The notes below the pieces were generated by a model. The model saw only the letters and a program-made list of their open reading frames with translations. It did not search any database and was not told the origin of the DNA. A program made the position numbers and the translations under genes. From NCBI RefSeq assembly GCF_003966265.1, contig NZ_RXNV01000007.1, forward strand, positions 124,001 through 188,000: a stretch of DNA of 64,000 nt, read 5' to 3'. Below are positions 1 to 9,106 of this stretch, piece by piece (positions within the stretch are counted from its first letter, which is position 1; the number at the start of each line of letters is the position of its first letter). Origin of the DNA: Shewanella atlantica. GTDB lineage: Bacteria > Pseudomonadota > Gammaproteobacteria > Enterobacterales > Shewanellaceae.

Positions 1-23
1 TAATTTTAAATGGAGTTTGATGG

Positions 24-1772
24 ATGAAGAAAATATTAATTGCAGCAGCCGTGGTTGCCGCTGGTGCGGGTGGATATTGGTTGAGTCAAGATATGCCGGG
101 TTCTGCTTCCGGTCAGTCTGACACTGTGCTTGCCTCTATTCCAGCTGACACACCACTGTTTTCAGCCCAGCTAAAGCCTTTTCCAATCAAGTCCTACGTG
201 AACTCCCTTTCAAAAAGCTATAAGACTGTCCCCGATGAGTTTTTCTCAGAGTTAGAGCGGTCTGACGATGCGAGAGCTAGATTCATCTTGAGCCTGAGTC
301 GCTCCTATATGGATAGCCTGCAAAGCGGCGAGCAATTTATCGCGACCTTTGGTTTATCGGAAAATATTCGCAGTTATTTCTATACTCTTGGTATCTTGCC
401 CGTAGTTAAATTTGAAGTGGAGAAACCCCAGGCAATATGGGCTCTGCTCGAGAAGGCTGAGCAGGAGAGTGGTTATAGCCATGAAACCAGAACGCTGAAA
501 GGTCTGGAATATCGTGTTTACACCCTTAGCGATATCGGAGACCCGGAAAAATTAGAGCTTCTGTTTGCTCAAAAAGATGGCTTGCTTACGGTGACCCTAA
601 ATAGTGCGTTTATCGATGAGCCGACGCTGGAAACAGCTCTGGGTGTGCGGCCTGTACCTCAGTCATTGGCCGATTCAGGAATTATTGAACAGATCATCAA
701 GACTCATGGTTTCAGCGATGAGGCGATCGGCTATCTGAACCATCAGGAGATAGTCAAAGCTATCACCACGAAAGAGGGCAATCAACTGGCTCAGCAGATA
801 ACAGCTTTCTCGGAGCAAGAGGGGGAAGATCTGCTTGCCGAGTTCAGAACCCCCGAGTGTCACCAAGAGTTTTCTGCTATCACCGCCAACTGGCCGCGTA
901 CGGTATTTGGGGTGAATAGTACCAATATCGAGGATAAGCAGAGTAGCTTCGACATATCAACGATCGTAGAGAGTAAGAACCAGACCTTGCTCAATGCCCT
1001 TAAAGAAATGCGGGGCTTTATACCCGATTACGCTAAGAACCCAGGAGAGTCTGTTTTTTCAATGGGCGTAGGCATTGAGCTTAACCAACTGGTGCCGTCA
1101 TTGACTGCCGTTTGGGATGAGTTGTTGCAGCCACAGTACCAGTGTCAGGTTCTGCAGGAGTTTCAGCAGGAGTTATCGGGTCAAAGCCCGGCAATGTTAG
1201 GCATGTTTACCGGAATGGCAAATGGCGTCAGAGGAGTCAGTGCTGCGATTATTGACTATAAATTTGCTGATGCATCAGCTTCAGGCCAGGGTGAACCGGC
1301 CTTAGATAGTGTCGATGCCATCGTGAGCTTATCTGCCGACAATCCGAGTATGTTGTTCAATATGGTGAAGCCTTTTGCTCCCGAACTTGCCAATATTCAA
1401 CTGCCACAAGATGGTAGCGTTATTGACCTCTCGCATCTGCTTCCTTTGCCGCCTGAATATGGCATTAAGCCGAAGATGGCGCTGAAAGGCAATCACCTGG
1501 TTTTTTTCAATGGTGAGAAGGCGAAAGTCATCGCCGAACAGTTGGCTTCTGAACCGCTTACCGATAATGGTTTGTACAATATTGCTCTGGATTATAAGAA
1601 GTTATTTACGCCAATCGTGACTCTGGCCGAAATGACTGGAGAGCCTCTTCCCGAAGAGCTATCTATGATGAAAGATTATGATATGCAGGTGAAAATGGGC
1701 GTGGATATCAACGAACAAGGCATCGTTTTTGATTCCTATATAAATAACAAAGTTACACCAGCGGAAGAGTAA
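24..1772 (+). CDS. exported protein of unknown function
   Basis: A 582-residue protein that starts with a Lys-Lys pair and a hydrophobic Ala/Gly-rich stretch (about residues 4-20), which fits a signal peptide or N-terminal membrane anchor, so the bulk is probably periplasmic. The rest is a soluble, acidic chain without a motif I can name; it resembles the large DUF3352-like exported proteins of marine gammaproteobacteria, but that is an impression only. A good ribosome site (TGGAG) lies just upstream of ATG 24. A strong intrinsic terminator follows the stop, so the gene ends a transcription unit that begins outside the window or just before it. Confidence 0.75.
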   Translation: MKKILIAAAVVAAGAGGYWLSQDMPGSASGQSDTVLASIPADTPLFSAQLKPFPIKSYVNSLSKSYKTVPDEFFSELERSDDARARFILSLSRSYMDSLQSGEQFIATFGLSENIRSYFYTLGILPVVKFEVEKPQAIWALLEKAEQESGYSHETRTLKGLEYRVYTLSDIGDPEKLELLFAQKDGLLTVTLNSAFIDEPTLETALGVRPVPQSLADSGIIEQIIKTHGFSDEAIGYLNHQEIVKAITTKEGNQLAQQITAFSEQEGEDLLAEFRTPECHQEFSAITANWPRTVFGVNSTNIEDKQSSFDISTIVESKNQTLLNALKEMRGFIPDYAKNPGESVFSMGVGIELNQLVPSLTAVWDELLQPQYQCQVLQEFQQELSGQSPAMLGMFTGMANGVRGVSAAIIDYKFADASASGQGEPALDSVDAIVSLSADNPSMLFNMVKPFAPELANIQLPQDGSVIDLSHLLPLPPEYGIKPKMALKGNHLVFFNGEKAKVIAEQLASEPLTDNGLYNIALDYKKLFTPIVTLAEMTGEPLPEELSMMKDYDMQVKMGVDINEQGIVFDSYINNKVTPAEE

Positions 1773-1795
1773 GTTAACATCTCTCTTCTTGAATA

Positions 1796-1819
1796 GAGCC
1801 AGCATCGCTGGCTCTTTTT
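1796..1819 (+). terminator. intrinsic terminator after the first gene
   Basis: GAGCCAGC, a three-base loop, GCTGGCTC, then TTTTTA: a perfect 8-bp stem with a T run. Because it overlaps the longer possible reading frame of the next gene, it supports the internal start at 1858. Confidence 0.9.
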
Positions 1820-1857
1820 ATTGGCTAATACTCATTGGTATAAAAGTAAGGTGCGAT

Positions 1858-2271
1858 ATGTTGGTTGCCGGAATGTTTTTGAAAGCAAATGAGGTTCGAA
1901 TTGTTACCCTTAACGGGACTCGTACAACTCATGAATTGGTGGCTCCGAAGACGAATAAGTTCACCTTAATCAAGAACCCTACTCAGGGGGAAGTAGTCAC
2001 TTTCGGTGAACAGATAAAGGCATTCTGTATCGAACATGGTATCGATAAGATAGTGCTGAATCGGCGTGCGAGCAAGGGGCAAGGTGCTGGAGGTGCGGGG
2101 ACATTTTTGATGGAAGGCGTGATTTTAGCCCTGTCTACATCGAGTGTCGAGCTTGTGCATCCAGCGACTGTCAGGGCGACAGATAAGCGCACATCGGAAC
2201 TGAAAGCGTTAAAACCCAAAACGGTCGATCTGGGCAAGGCTTACGATCTGGCGTTTGAGTTTCTAACTTAA
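1858..2271 (+). CDS. DUF3010-like protein
   Basis: A 137-residue cytosolic protein. The reading frame is open from 1789, but that upstream part runs through a terminator hairpin; ATG 1858 has a TAAGG-type ribosome site and gives the natural start (MLVAGMFLKANE). The sequence has the look of the DUF3010 family: a strand-rich N-terminus, a central NRRASKGQGAGGAG loop and a C-terminal helix, a layout reminiscent of RNase H-like or RuvC-like folds. No biochemical role is known to me. It stands alone between a terminator and the RIO kinase gene. Confidence 0.7.
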   Translation: MLVAGMFLKANEVRIVTLNGTRTTHELVAPKTNKFTLIKNPTQGEVVTFGEQIKAFCIEHGIDKIVLNRRASKGQGAGGAGTFLMEGVILALSTSSVELVHPATVRATDKRTSELKALKPKTVDLGKAYDLAFEFLT

Positions 2272-2397
2272 CTGTTTAAAAATTAGTAATTAATCATTGC
2301 AGTATAGGCTTGTATTGAATCGTTATGAACCGCGCTATTTTGAATGATAATTTGCTTAGTTATTCCATCAAGCCCTTAAGTAGGGTATAAGGGCGCT

Positions 2398-3252
2398 ATG
2401 AAAATCCCGAAACGTATTCAGCCTCTCGTAGATGAAGGCTTAGTTGATGAAGTCCTTCGTCCATTAATGAGCGGCAAAGAGGCCGATGTATTTGTTGTTC
2501 GTAGTGGCAATGAAGTGCGATGCGCCAAAATTTACAAAGAAGCCGAGAAGCGCAGCTTTAAGCAGGCGGTCCAATACCGTGAAGGTAGAAAAAGCCGTAA
2601 TAGTCGACGAGCTCGTGCTATGGAGAAAGGCTCGAAGTTCGGTCGTAACGAACAGGAACAGGCTTGGCAGAATGCTGAGGTTGATGCCCTGTTTCGCCTG
2701 GCTTATGCCGGCGTAAGAGTGCCTCAGCCATACGGTTGTTTCGATGGTGTGCTGTTAATGGAGCTCATTACCGATGAGCAAGGGTTTGTCGCCCCCAGAT
2801 TAAATGATATCTCTCTGACTGCTGAGGAGGCCCTGGCGCATCATAAGCTGGTTATGAAAGATGTGCAGCGTATGTTATGTGCAGGTTTGATCCATGGCGA
2901 CCTGTCTGAATTTAATGTCTTGCTGGACAGCAAGGGCCCGGTGATCATCGATCTCCCCCAAGCCGTCGATGCGGCAGCGAATAATAACGCCAAAAGAATG
3001 CTTGAGCGTGATGTTAATAATATGACCCATTATTATGGTCAGTTTGCCCCAGAGATACTCCAGACTAAGTATGCCAAAGAGATGTGGGCACTGTTCGAGT
3101 CGGGCAAATTGAATCCAGAGTCAGAACTGACCGGGAAGTTTAAAGAGAGCACTAAAGCGGCTGATGTCGATTCGGTGCTGGCTGAAATCGAAGCGGCCTT
3201 CGATGAAGAGCAGGAACGCAAAGAGCGGATCCGTGAAGCGGCAGAAGGATAG
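2398..3252 (+). CDS. RIO1-like serine protein kinase (PA4780 type)
   Basis: A 284-residue atypical protein kinase of the RIO family. Visible motifs are a glycine-poor nucleotide loop (SGKEADVF), the ATP-binding Lys in CAKIYKE, the catalytic loop HGDLSEFN (His166, Asp168, Asn173) and the metal-binding Asp185 in IIDLPQAV. All residues needed for phosphotransfer or ATPase chemistry are present. Bacterial members of this branch are about this length; their substrates are not established. The C-terminus is highly charged. The gene ends at a palindromic CTAG-rich hairpin shared with the convergent peroxiredoxin gene. Confidence 0.88.
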   Translation: MKIPKRIQPLVDEGLVDEVLRPLMSGKEADVFVVRSGNEVRCAKIYKEAEKRSFKQAVQYREGRKSRNSRRARAMEKGSKFGRNEQEQAWQNAEVDALFRLAYAGVRVPQPYGCFDGVLLMELITDEQGFVAPRLNDISLTAEEALAHHKLVMKDVQRMLCAGLIHGDLSEFNVLLDSKGPVIIDLPQAVDAAANNNAKRMLERDVNNMTHYYGQFAPEILQTKYAKEMWALFESGKLNPESELTGKFKESTKAADVDSVLAEIEAAFDEEQERKERIREAAEG

Positions 3253-3253
3253 A

Positions 3254-3290
3254 GTTCCTAGGTCCTAGTTTCTAGATTCTAGGACCTATT
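3254..3290. terminator. palindromic CTAG heptad array, probable bidirectional terminator
   Basis: Between convergent genes. TAGGTCCTAG (3259-3268) and CTAGGACCTA (3279-3288) form a perfect 10-bp stem. The same bases read as five 7-bp units (cctaggt, cctagtt, tctagat, tctagga, cctatta), so it belongs to the heptad repeat family described in the findings. Confidence 0.65.
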
Positions 3291-3296
3291 AATCTT

Positions 3297-3827
3297 TTAC
3301 TGCTTTTCAATTCCCAACTGTTTCAGCGTCGCTGCAATATCTTCCGCTGCCGTTTCGGCGTTAATATCTTCGTCAATTTTTAAGATTTTTCCATCTTTAC
3401 CGATATAAAATGTCACCCTGCTGGCTACGCGAACAAAGTTAAGCACATCATAGGCTTTAGCGGTCTCTTTGGTCGGATCGCTTAACATAGGAAAGTCAGC
3501 TTTCTGTTTCTTAGCAAAGTCCTGGTTATCTTCTAAGTCATCGACACTCGCCATCATATAAGCCGCATTGTACTCACGGATTAAATGCCCCTTTTGAACC
3601 AGAGAGCGGCACTCGAGGGTGCATCCGCGGGTATTGGCCATAGGGTACCAGGCCAGGACTAATGTCTGCTTCCCCAAATAATCCTTGAGTTGGTAGAACT
3701 CGCCGTTGGTGGACTGTAATTTAAAGTCCGGCGCTGTGTCTCCGACCTTAAGGTCGCTTGCCTGCACATAGGCCGAGCAAGCCAGTATTAAAGAAACGAT
3801 AAATATTTTAGTCAGTTTAATCATCAC
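3297..3827 (-). CDS. periplasmic peroxiredoxin (AhpC/TSA, BCP-like)
   Basis: 176 residues with a clear Sec signal peptide (hydrophobic stretch ending AYVQA-SD), so it should reduce peroxides in the periplasm. The thioredoxin-fold peroxiredoxin core follows: VGDTAPDFKL near the mature N-terminus, then the peroxidatic region ANTRGCTLECRSL. The Thr-x-x-Cys element is kept, but the usual Pro before Gly-Cys is Arg, and the second Cys is four residues after the first rather than five as in Escherichia coli Bcp. It converges on the RIO kinase gene. Family assignment is firm; substrate and electron donor are unknown. Confidence 0.88.
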   Translation of the reverse strand: MMIKLTKIFIVSLILACSAYVQASDLKVGDTAPDFKLQSTNGEFYQLKDYLGKQTLVLAWYPMANTRGCTLECRSLVQKGHLIREYNAAYMMASVDDLEDNQDFAKKQKADFPMLSDPTKETAKAYDVLNFVRVASRVTFYIGKDGKILKIDEDINAETAAEDIAATLKQLGIEKQ

Positions 3828-3887
3828 TACCTCCAGGATCCGTTAATCCATTAATCTAATTTTACTAAGGGGCTGAAAAAAACAAAG

Positions 3888-4268
3888 CTAACAGATGTTA
3901 CAGCTTATTTTTAGTCTAATCCTCTCATTCCCCTCGACCAGAGTCGAGAGGGTTTCGCCGGACTCGATATTTACAACTTGTTGTTTCATTTGCGCTATAT
4001 CTTCATCCGGATGTTTTATTTTTATTGAACTATCCAGTTGTATCATGCCTGTTGAAGTGACAGTTGGATGAAGAGATATTGCTGCCTGAGCAGTTGAAAA
4101 CCGACACTCAATATCGGCTGAACTTATTTGGGACTCATTGAGGATTATACCGTCATCGAGCTGCAGCTCTATGGAGATACTTAGTTTTGGCTTGGTCGAT
4201 AATTCAAATTTTTCAGCCTTCTTTCTGTACTGAGCATTCAGGTAGAAGCCACCGATTGGACTACTCAT
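3888..4268 (-). CDS. small protein of unknown function
   Basis: About 126 residues from ATG 4268 (MSSPIGGFYLNAQY); a longer frame reaches a TTG at 4310, but that start has its Shine-Dalgarno too close. It is strand-rich with charged patches and a C-terminal CNIC. I considered a SecB-like fold because of the repeated strand pattern but see no diagnostic motif. It shares orientation with the 115-residue gene upstream and may be co-transcribed with it. Confidence 0.5.
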   Translation of the reverse strand: MSSPIGGFYLNAQYRKKAEKFELSTKPKLSISIELQLDDGIILNESQISSADIECRFSTAQAAISLHPTVTSTGMIQLDSSIKIKHPDEDIAQMKQQVVNIESGETLSTLVEGNERIRLKISCNIC

Positions 4269-4399
4269 TTTATATTCCATTATCTGTTTTATTATTTTTT
4301 TAGGCGACAAACTCCCTAAGGGGAGGCGAGTATTTCACATTCGTTATTGCTAATGTGAATACTCACTCTACTATGCATCTTGGTCATTTCCTAGCACTG

Positions 4400-4747
4400 C
4401 TAGGCATCCTGATTGTTTTCTAATTCAATTAAAAAGTTAGCGTAGTTTACCCAATCTATGATGAGTGCCTTGATAAGCATCTCTGTGCCCGGATCAGCAT
4501 TAGGATGCTTTGTCTTCTCATTGAGTGTTTCAACGACATGTCTGACTTCTATCGGTTTAAGCGTTAACCTGAAATTATCTTTTGGGCTTGGGCTGGCATC
4601 CGATTGAGGATTAAGCGGCCCACTCATCTGATTTTGGACACTGAGTGCCAATCTGGGGTTGACTCCACGGAGCAGGGCGACGGTCATGCGCAGTGCTCCG
4701 CGGTTAAAGGTATCTGCCGTTAACAGGTGCTTTGCCTTATTGGACAT
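4400..4747 (-). CDS. small protein of unknown function
   Basis: 115 residues with a good ribosome site (AAGGAG, 9 nt before ATG 4747). Soluble, with no signal peptide or recognised motif; the middle is a Ser/Pro/Asp-rich linker and the C-terminal half looks helical. It lies about 130 bp upstream of the 126-residue unknown gene in the same orientation, a probable two-gene unit. Confidence 0.55.
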   Translation of the reverse strand: MSNKAKHLLTADTFNRGALRMTVALLRGVNPRLALSVQNQMSGPLNPQSDASPSPKDNFRLTLKPIEVRHVVETLNEKTKHPNADPGTEMLIKALIIDWVNYANFLIELENNQDA

Positions 4748-4876
4748 CTAGCCTGCTCCTAAGGTACTCGTTAAGTCAATATTAACAGAAGCTTTGCCGT
4801 AATTGATATCCGGCTTTCTCATCGGTTACTTGGGGAGGATATTTAATGCTTGTTAATACATATTATGGAGAACTAG

Positions 4877-6421
4877 TTATGGGGTACTAGGGCTCCATAA
4901 ATTATTGGATACTGAGCGTTTCCAATCGGCTGTTTCAACTTGCTTTAGCGATAGCTCTGGTACCGTCGCTTGTCTATTTTCACCGGGCCTTCCCTCTTGT
5001 GTGAGCAAAGTGACTAAACCTTGCCAGTGAATGGTTTCATTGATTGGTAGCTTAATGTCAGGATGGGTCCCCTTACCCGATAGTAATTCTCCTCGTGCGC
5101 TATAGGCAATACTGGCTGTGACCCTTACCTCGATATTGCTCTGGGGTAAGTTGAAACTGTACCGCTTGCCTAAGTCTCCGGAGGTCTTCTCTCCAATAAG
5201 TGTCACCCTCGGCCAATTCTTCGCTACATAGGCTATCCATTCGCACTCTTCCCGACATTCGGGACCAATGACTAGTGCGAGACGATGAACTTTGCTTTTA
5301 TTCGTGTTTACTCCTGACATTGCGGGAGAGCGTCTGGCATACCAGTGTCCAAAACGGGCTGCATTTTCATTGTTTATTGTTTGACTGATATCTGAAAATT
5401 GGATCTGCTCGAAGAAGTTAAATTCATCGAAAGGGAGAAAATTAAGCGGTCTGAGCAGATCGCCCTTAAAGTCGGTCGAGCGCCGATATTGCGACAACGC
5501 CATCAGGTATCTGCTGGCTTCATCATTCCCGCTAAATTGCTCAGGTCCTGCAAACTCGCTTACCAGTAACTTTAATAGCCTGTCACTGTTTCCGGTAACC
5601 GCTCTTAAGTCCAGGATGGTTAACGGGTAAGTAAAGGCAAGTTGTAGCTCTTTAAGCGCCAAGGGGTCGGTGTCAAACCGGGTTAAATCTGTAATGTTAA
5701 TCAGGGCGGCACTACTTTCAATATCGAGGGGGTCTTTAATGATGAGTGTATCTTTGGGCCAGGCATCTGTCTGTACCGCTAATCTCATCTGTATGTTCGA
5801 ATCGAGGTTGTCAGTCAGTGAGAGCCTGACCTCATCGGTAACGGGGAGTCCCATCTCGGCTCTTAGCATGTCAAGTTGAGAGAGCCATTGTATCTGTTGA
5901 GAAGTGCTCAGTCTCAGGGAGTGAGGAACAAAGCGTAAACTGACGTCTATCCAGCGAGAAAGCGGAATTCCATCTATGTGAGTAATGTAGGGATGTTCAG
6001 GGTCCAGTAGTTGCTCGTCCTCGTTCAGTGCGAGCCAGGTATCCCCCAAGGGCCTTAACCGTAACGGTAGTATGCCTGAAGGCTGTATATGGGCGTTGAT
6101 GCTTGTGCCCGGGTCATTGAGCATGGCGATGAGTTTTAACACTTCGGCTTTGAATTTGTCGCTGGTAATATTGATGGGGTAGCGATAAAGAATAGAGTCC
6201 ACTGCCCGCTCAATGTTTTTCAGCCGTGCGCTATCCAGGCCTGAAAATGCCGAATGTTGCCTGATCTCATCAACTAATATATTGAGATCCTGGCGCATCT
6301 CCCTATGTCTTAGGCTCACCTTATATTCTGTGGAGGCGAGGGTTAAATGCGCGAGCTGCAGCGTACTTATCAATAAACATAAGCCAAATGTATTGACTAT
6401 CTCTTTAAATCCAAACTTCAT
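4877..6421 (-). CDS. exported S41-family-like protein, probably without protease activity
   Basis: 514 residues with a signal peptide (hydrophobic residues about 10-28). The middle and C-terminal parts follow the layout of S41 tail-specific peptidases: a PDZ-like region around HIDGIPLSRW, then LALVIGPECREECEWIAYVA, VTLIGEKTSGDLG and GKGTHPDI. In active S41 enzymes the first of these carries T-A-S-A-x-E with the nucleophilic Ser; here the matching stretch is C-R-E-E-C-E, so the nucleophile appears lost. It may act as a binding protein or inactive scaffold. It stands alone, with a 650-bp gap on its 5' side. Confidence 0.65.
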   Translation of the reverse strand: MKFGFKEIVNTFGLCLLISTLQLAHLTLASTEYKVSLRHREMRQDLNILVDEIRQHSAFSGLDSARLKNIERAVDSILYRYPINITSDKFKAEVLKLIAMLNDPGTSINAHIQPSGILPLRLRPLGDTWLALNEDEQLLDPEHPYITHIDGIPLSRWIDVSLRFVPHSLRLSTSQQIQWLSQLDMLRAEMGLPVTDEVRLSLTDNLDSNIQMRLAVQTDAWPKDTLIIKDPLDIESSAALINITDLTRFDTDPLALKELQLAFTYPLTILDLRAVTGNSDRLLKLLVSEFAGPEQFSGNDEASRYLMALSQYRRSTDFKGDLLRPLNFLPFDEFNFFEQIQFSDISQTINNENAARFGHWYARRSPAMSGVNTNKSKVHRLALVIGPECREECEWIAYVAKNWPRVTLIGEKTSGDLGKRYSFNLPQSNIEVRVTASIAYSARGELLSGKGTHPDIKLPINETIHWQGLVTLLTQEGRPGENRQATVPELSLKQVETADWKRSVSNNLWSPSTP

Positions 6422-7087
6422 ATCACTCCTTGATATGTATACTTATCGCTCTGTGTGCGAGAAGCTTCAGATAAAACAGACCAAAAGCACCGAATAGATA
6501 CACAAGATTGATAATGAATACTCAGTTTGTGTATCTCAATTGTAGTCTACCTGTCTCTATTCATAACCTTTTCGTTCATAAAAGGATGTCGGTTAGTGGA
6601 TACCAGTCTCTACCTATCTTATTGATATACATGGTTTGCCGTTAGCTTTGTACTGCTCAATGACTTGGGGTTATAGCCCTGGGCTTCAGATGGGCCGGGC
6701 ATGAATGCCATCATCTTTTCGGCGATCTAAGCTGTCATCACACTTTATTCGCTGCCAATGAGTATAGATTGCTTTGATCCGGCTAACCCCAGCCTTTCGA
6801 TTAGAATTATTTGCGATAAGCTAGTGTAAAAGTAGAAAGGGTTAGTATCGTGCTCACTTAACCGTTTCGATGTTTTAATCCTCGATCTTTTACAAGCGGC
6901 TGATTTTATAGGGGTTTATAAGTATTTTTTGATGTTGGCACTAGATAAATACTGTATTTTGGTGACATTGAGTTGGAATATCACTTTTCTAATAACCAAC
7001 AGTTATAAATATTAACTTTTAACTATTTAATAAGTTATAAGCTGACCGTTATATTTTACTGTATTCAATAGTATGTGGGGCAGTGAG
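6422..7087. other. intergenic region, nothing identified
   Basis: About 660 bp between divergent genes. AT-rich towards the cobA side. I see no convincing RNA gene, operator or small reading frame with a ribosome site. Confidence 0.5.
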
Positions 7088-7897
7088 ATGGAAATTGTAA
7101 CTTTACCGGGTCAGAGAGAGGGTGGAAAAGTTTGGCTGGTAGGTGCAGGGCCTGGGGATGTCGAATTGCTGACACTTAAGGCGTACCGGATCCTAAAGAG
7201 TGCCGATGTGGTTCTCTACGACGCCCTAGTCAGTGAAGAGATAATGTCACTGGTTCCCTTTGATGCTGAAAAAATTGCCGTCGGTAAACGAGCCGGTAAG
7301 CATAGCGCCAATCAAGATGAGATAAATCAACTCCTGGTGACCAAAGGATGTACCCGTAAAAATGTGGTGCGTTTAAAAGGCGGGGACCCGTTTATTTTCG
7401 GCCGTGGCGGAGAGGAGTTGCAAAGCTTAGTGGAGGCCGGGCTGGAATTTGAAGTTGTACCGGGTATTACCGCGGCCAGCGGTACCTCATCCTATGCCGG
7501 TATTCCCTTGACCCACAGAGACCACGCTCAGGGCGTAACCTTTATCACGGGTCATTGTCAGTTAGGTAGCCGGCCTATGAACTGGACAAACTATGCTAAC
7601 CCCAACAATACCTTAGTTATCTACATGGGTATTCTCAATGCCGGAATCATCAGTCAGGGACTTATCGATGCCGGACGAAGTGCGCAGACTCCGGTAGCCA
7701 TCGTCTCTAAGGCGACTACATCCGAGCAGCGCCGCTTTATCGGTAACCTGGGAGAGCTGGAACAACTCGCGGCAGATCCTGAATTGAAAATGCCAGCCTT
7801 GATGATCATCGGCGAGGTGGTTCAGCTTGCCGATACGCTTAACTGGTTTACTCCCGAAACTCATTCAGAGACTCCGGCCGTAAGCTATGAGCTATGA
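7088..7897 (+). CDS. cobA: uroporphyrinogen-III C-methyltransferase
   Basis: SAM-dependent methylation of uroporphyrinogen III to precorrin-2, the branch point to sirohaem and cobalamin, in the cytosol. 269 residues, the usual length of a stand-alone SUMT. Motifs seen: VWLVGAGPGDVELLTLKA at the N-terminus, YDALVS, VVRLKGGDPFIFGRGGEE, VVPGITAASGTSSYAGIPLTHR. ATG 7088 (MEIVTL) has GGGG seven bases upstream and is preferred to ATG 7073. The last codons and the stop lie inside a 7-bp repeat array, so the C-terminal AVSYEL may be repeat-derived. Confidence 0.92.
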   Translation: MEIVTLPGQREGGKVWLVGAGPGDVELLTLKAYRILKSADVVLYDALVSEEIMSLVPFDAEKIAVGKRAGKHSANQDEINQLLVTKGCTRKNVVRLKGGDPFIFGRGGEELQSLVEAGLEFEVVPGITAASGTSSYAGIPLTHRDHAQGVTFITGHCQLGSRPMNWTNYANPNNTLVIYMGILNAGIISQGLIDAGRSAQTPVAIVSKATTSEQRRFIGNLGELEQLAADPELKMPALMIIGEVVQLADTLNWFTPETHSETPAVSYEL

Positions 7898-7946
7898 GTT
7901 ATGAGCTACGAGTCTGAAGTTGTAAGCTTTAAGTGGTAAGTAAGAG
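7884..7946. repeat. heptad tandem repeat array overlapping the cobA stop
   Basis: Nine successive 7-bp units: gctatga, gctatga, gttatga, gctacga, gtctgaa, gttgtaa, gctttaa, gtggtaa, gtaagag. The cobA stop codon (7895-7897) falls in the second unit. Confidence 0.8.
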
Positions 7947-8020
7947 AAAAAGCGTTAGGGCTTTGCTGCCGTATGATTGCCCGTCATCCTGAGCTTGTTT
8001 CAGGAGTGGGACTTCTTCAT

Positions 8021-8043
8021 GTAGGAGCGGCTTTAGCCGCGAA
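8021..8043 (+). repeat. REP-like GC-rich palindrome, copy 1
   Basis: GTAGGAGCGGCTTTAGCCGC followed by GAA. The core GCGGCTttAGCCGC is an inverted repeat. Related copies are at 11556 (inverted), 40249 and 40316. Confidence 0.8.
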
Positions 8044-8125
8044 TGTTTTAGAAGAGAGAGTAATAAGCTGTAAGCGGTAGGTAAGAGCCCGCTGGTTATA
8101 AGCGCTTAGTCGTCATACTGAACGA

Positions 8126-8188
8126 ACTTAAAACTTAAAACTTAAAACTTAAAACTTAAAACTTAAAACTTACGACTTAAAACTTCTT
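8126..8188. repeat. heptad tandem repeat array (acttaaa)
   Basis: Six perfect acttaaa units followed by acttacg, acttaaa and acttctt, ending 10 bp from the stop codon of the TIGR03899 gene. Three further heptads lie near 8070-8096. Confidence 0.85.
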
Positions 8189-8197
8189 TTCTCGTCG

Positions 8198-9031
8198 TTA
8201 CTCAATCTTAAAATCTTGCGAAAACAATGCTTTGAATGCTTTTACGTACTCGGTATCTGTTTTAGGGTGTATGAGTTGAGTTAACTCGTCACCGATAGGC
8301 GTCAATCGATAATAATTAAACAGCAGATGACCGCTCTTAGGGGTTAACTTCATTTTTTCATCGAGCAAGGTGAAACTCATGGGAGTCTTGCTGTTTAATA
8401 GTCCTGTCTCGAATTCGCCTCGGTGCAATATGCCTGCATCGACCAGAGTCAGAATATTGGAGTAGGGCAGGCCAAAATTGGACAGGCCGATATTGATAGG
8501 TGATGACTTTCTGAATATTTGCCCAAAACCGCCTGTGTATCGATAGCCTATGATTAGCTTTAAGCGTGATTCATTATTGACCTTTACCGCCATACCAAGG
8601 GCTTTTTCAAATATCTGAGCCTCTTTATGGGTTAACTGCTTCAGTGTCGATAAGGTTCTTAAGCTAAAGTTACCCGGAGTGGTGATTTCATTGGCCAGTA
8701 TTCGTCCCCATAACTCCTGCATCTTGCGGTTATGTATCTGCTCGGCGATTTGAAAAAATTGGTGTGCCCAATCTGGATCCAAGTCGACTCCGGTCACGTC
8801 TGAGGGAGTATGACTCAGCGCAATCGTGTATATGGTTTCTAAGTTGGCCTGGTACTGGCTGGATACTTTTTGCTGGCGAAAGGCTGCCCGTTCGGCGACA
8901 GAAGCGCTGCCTGGTCGGTAACCCTCTTCACTGCTTAACCCTAATTGGCGCCCTAACAGCAGCGCTTTTTTTCGGGCCGACACATCAGACTGTGCAGCCT
9001 TTGCCTCATTGATTCTAGCTAATTCAACCAT
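8198..9031 (-). CDS. TIGR03899 family protein
   Basis: 277 residues, no signal peptide, so cytosolic. It matches my memory of the TIGR03899 family found in Shewanella and Vibrio: a polar N-terminal third, then WAHQFFQIAEQIHNRKMQELWGR and a region ending LLFNYYRLTPIGDELTQL, similar to the DUF2806 group. Function unknown. It is bordered on its 3' side by a heptad repeat array and faces away from the MFS gene's promoter. Family name from recognition, not from a search. Confidence 0.72.
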   Translation of the reverse strand: MVELARINEAKAAQSDVSARKKALLLGRQLGLSSEEGYRPGSASVAERAAFRQQKVSSQYQANLETIYTIALSHTPSDVTGVDLDPDWAHQFFQIAEQIHNRKMQELWGRILANEITTPGNFSLRTLSTLKQLTHKEAQIFEKALGMAVKVNNESRLKLIIGYRYTGGFGQIFRKSSPINIGLSNFGLPYSNILTLVDAGILHRGEFETGLLNSKTPMSFTLLDEKMKLTPKSGHLLFNYYRLTPIGDELTQLIHPKTDTEYVKAFKALFSQDFKIE

Positions 9032-9106
9032 GCTCTACTCTACACTTCTATTGTCACTGAATACTTTTCGACTGAATAGTATATTCGCTATCTTAACTAA
9101 AATGGC

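Noticed and set aside
1789..1857. N-terminal extension of the DUF3010-like protein
   Set aside because: Passes through a perfect terminator hairpin; ATG 1858 has the ribosome site.
3888..4268. SecB-like chaperone
   Set aside because: Only a vague similarity in strand pattern; no diagnostic segment of SecB present.
6422..7087. Riboswitch (cobalamin type) upstream of cobA
   Set aside because: The conserved cobalamin-box sequence was not found, and the gap has no clear paired core.
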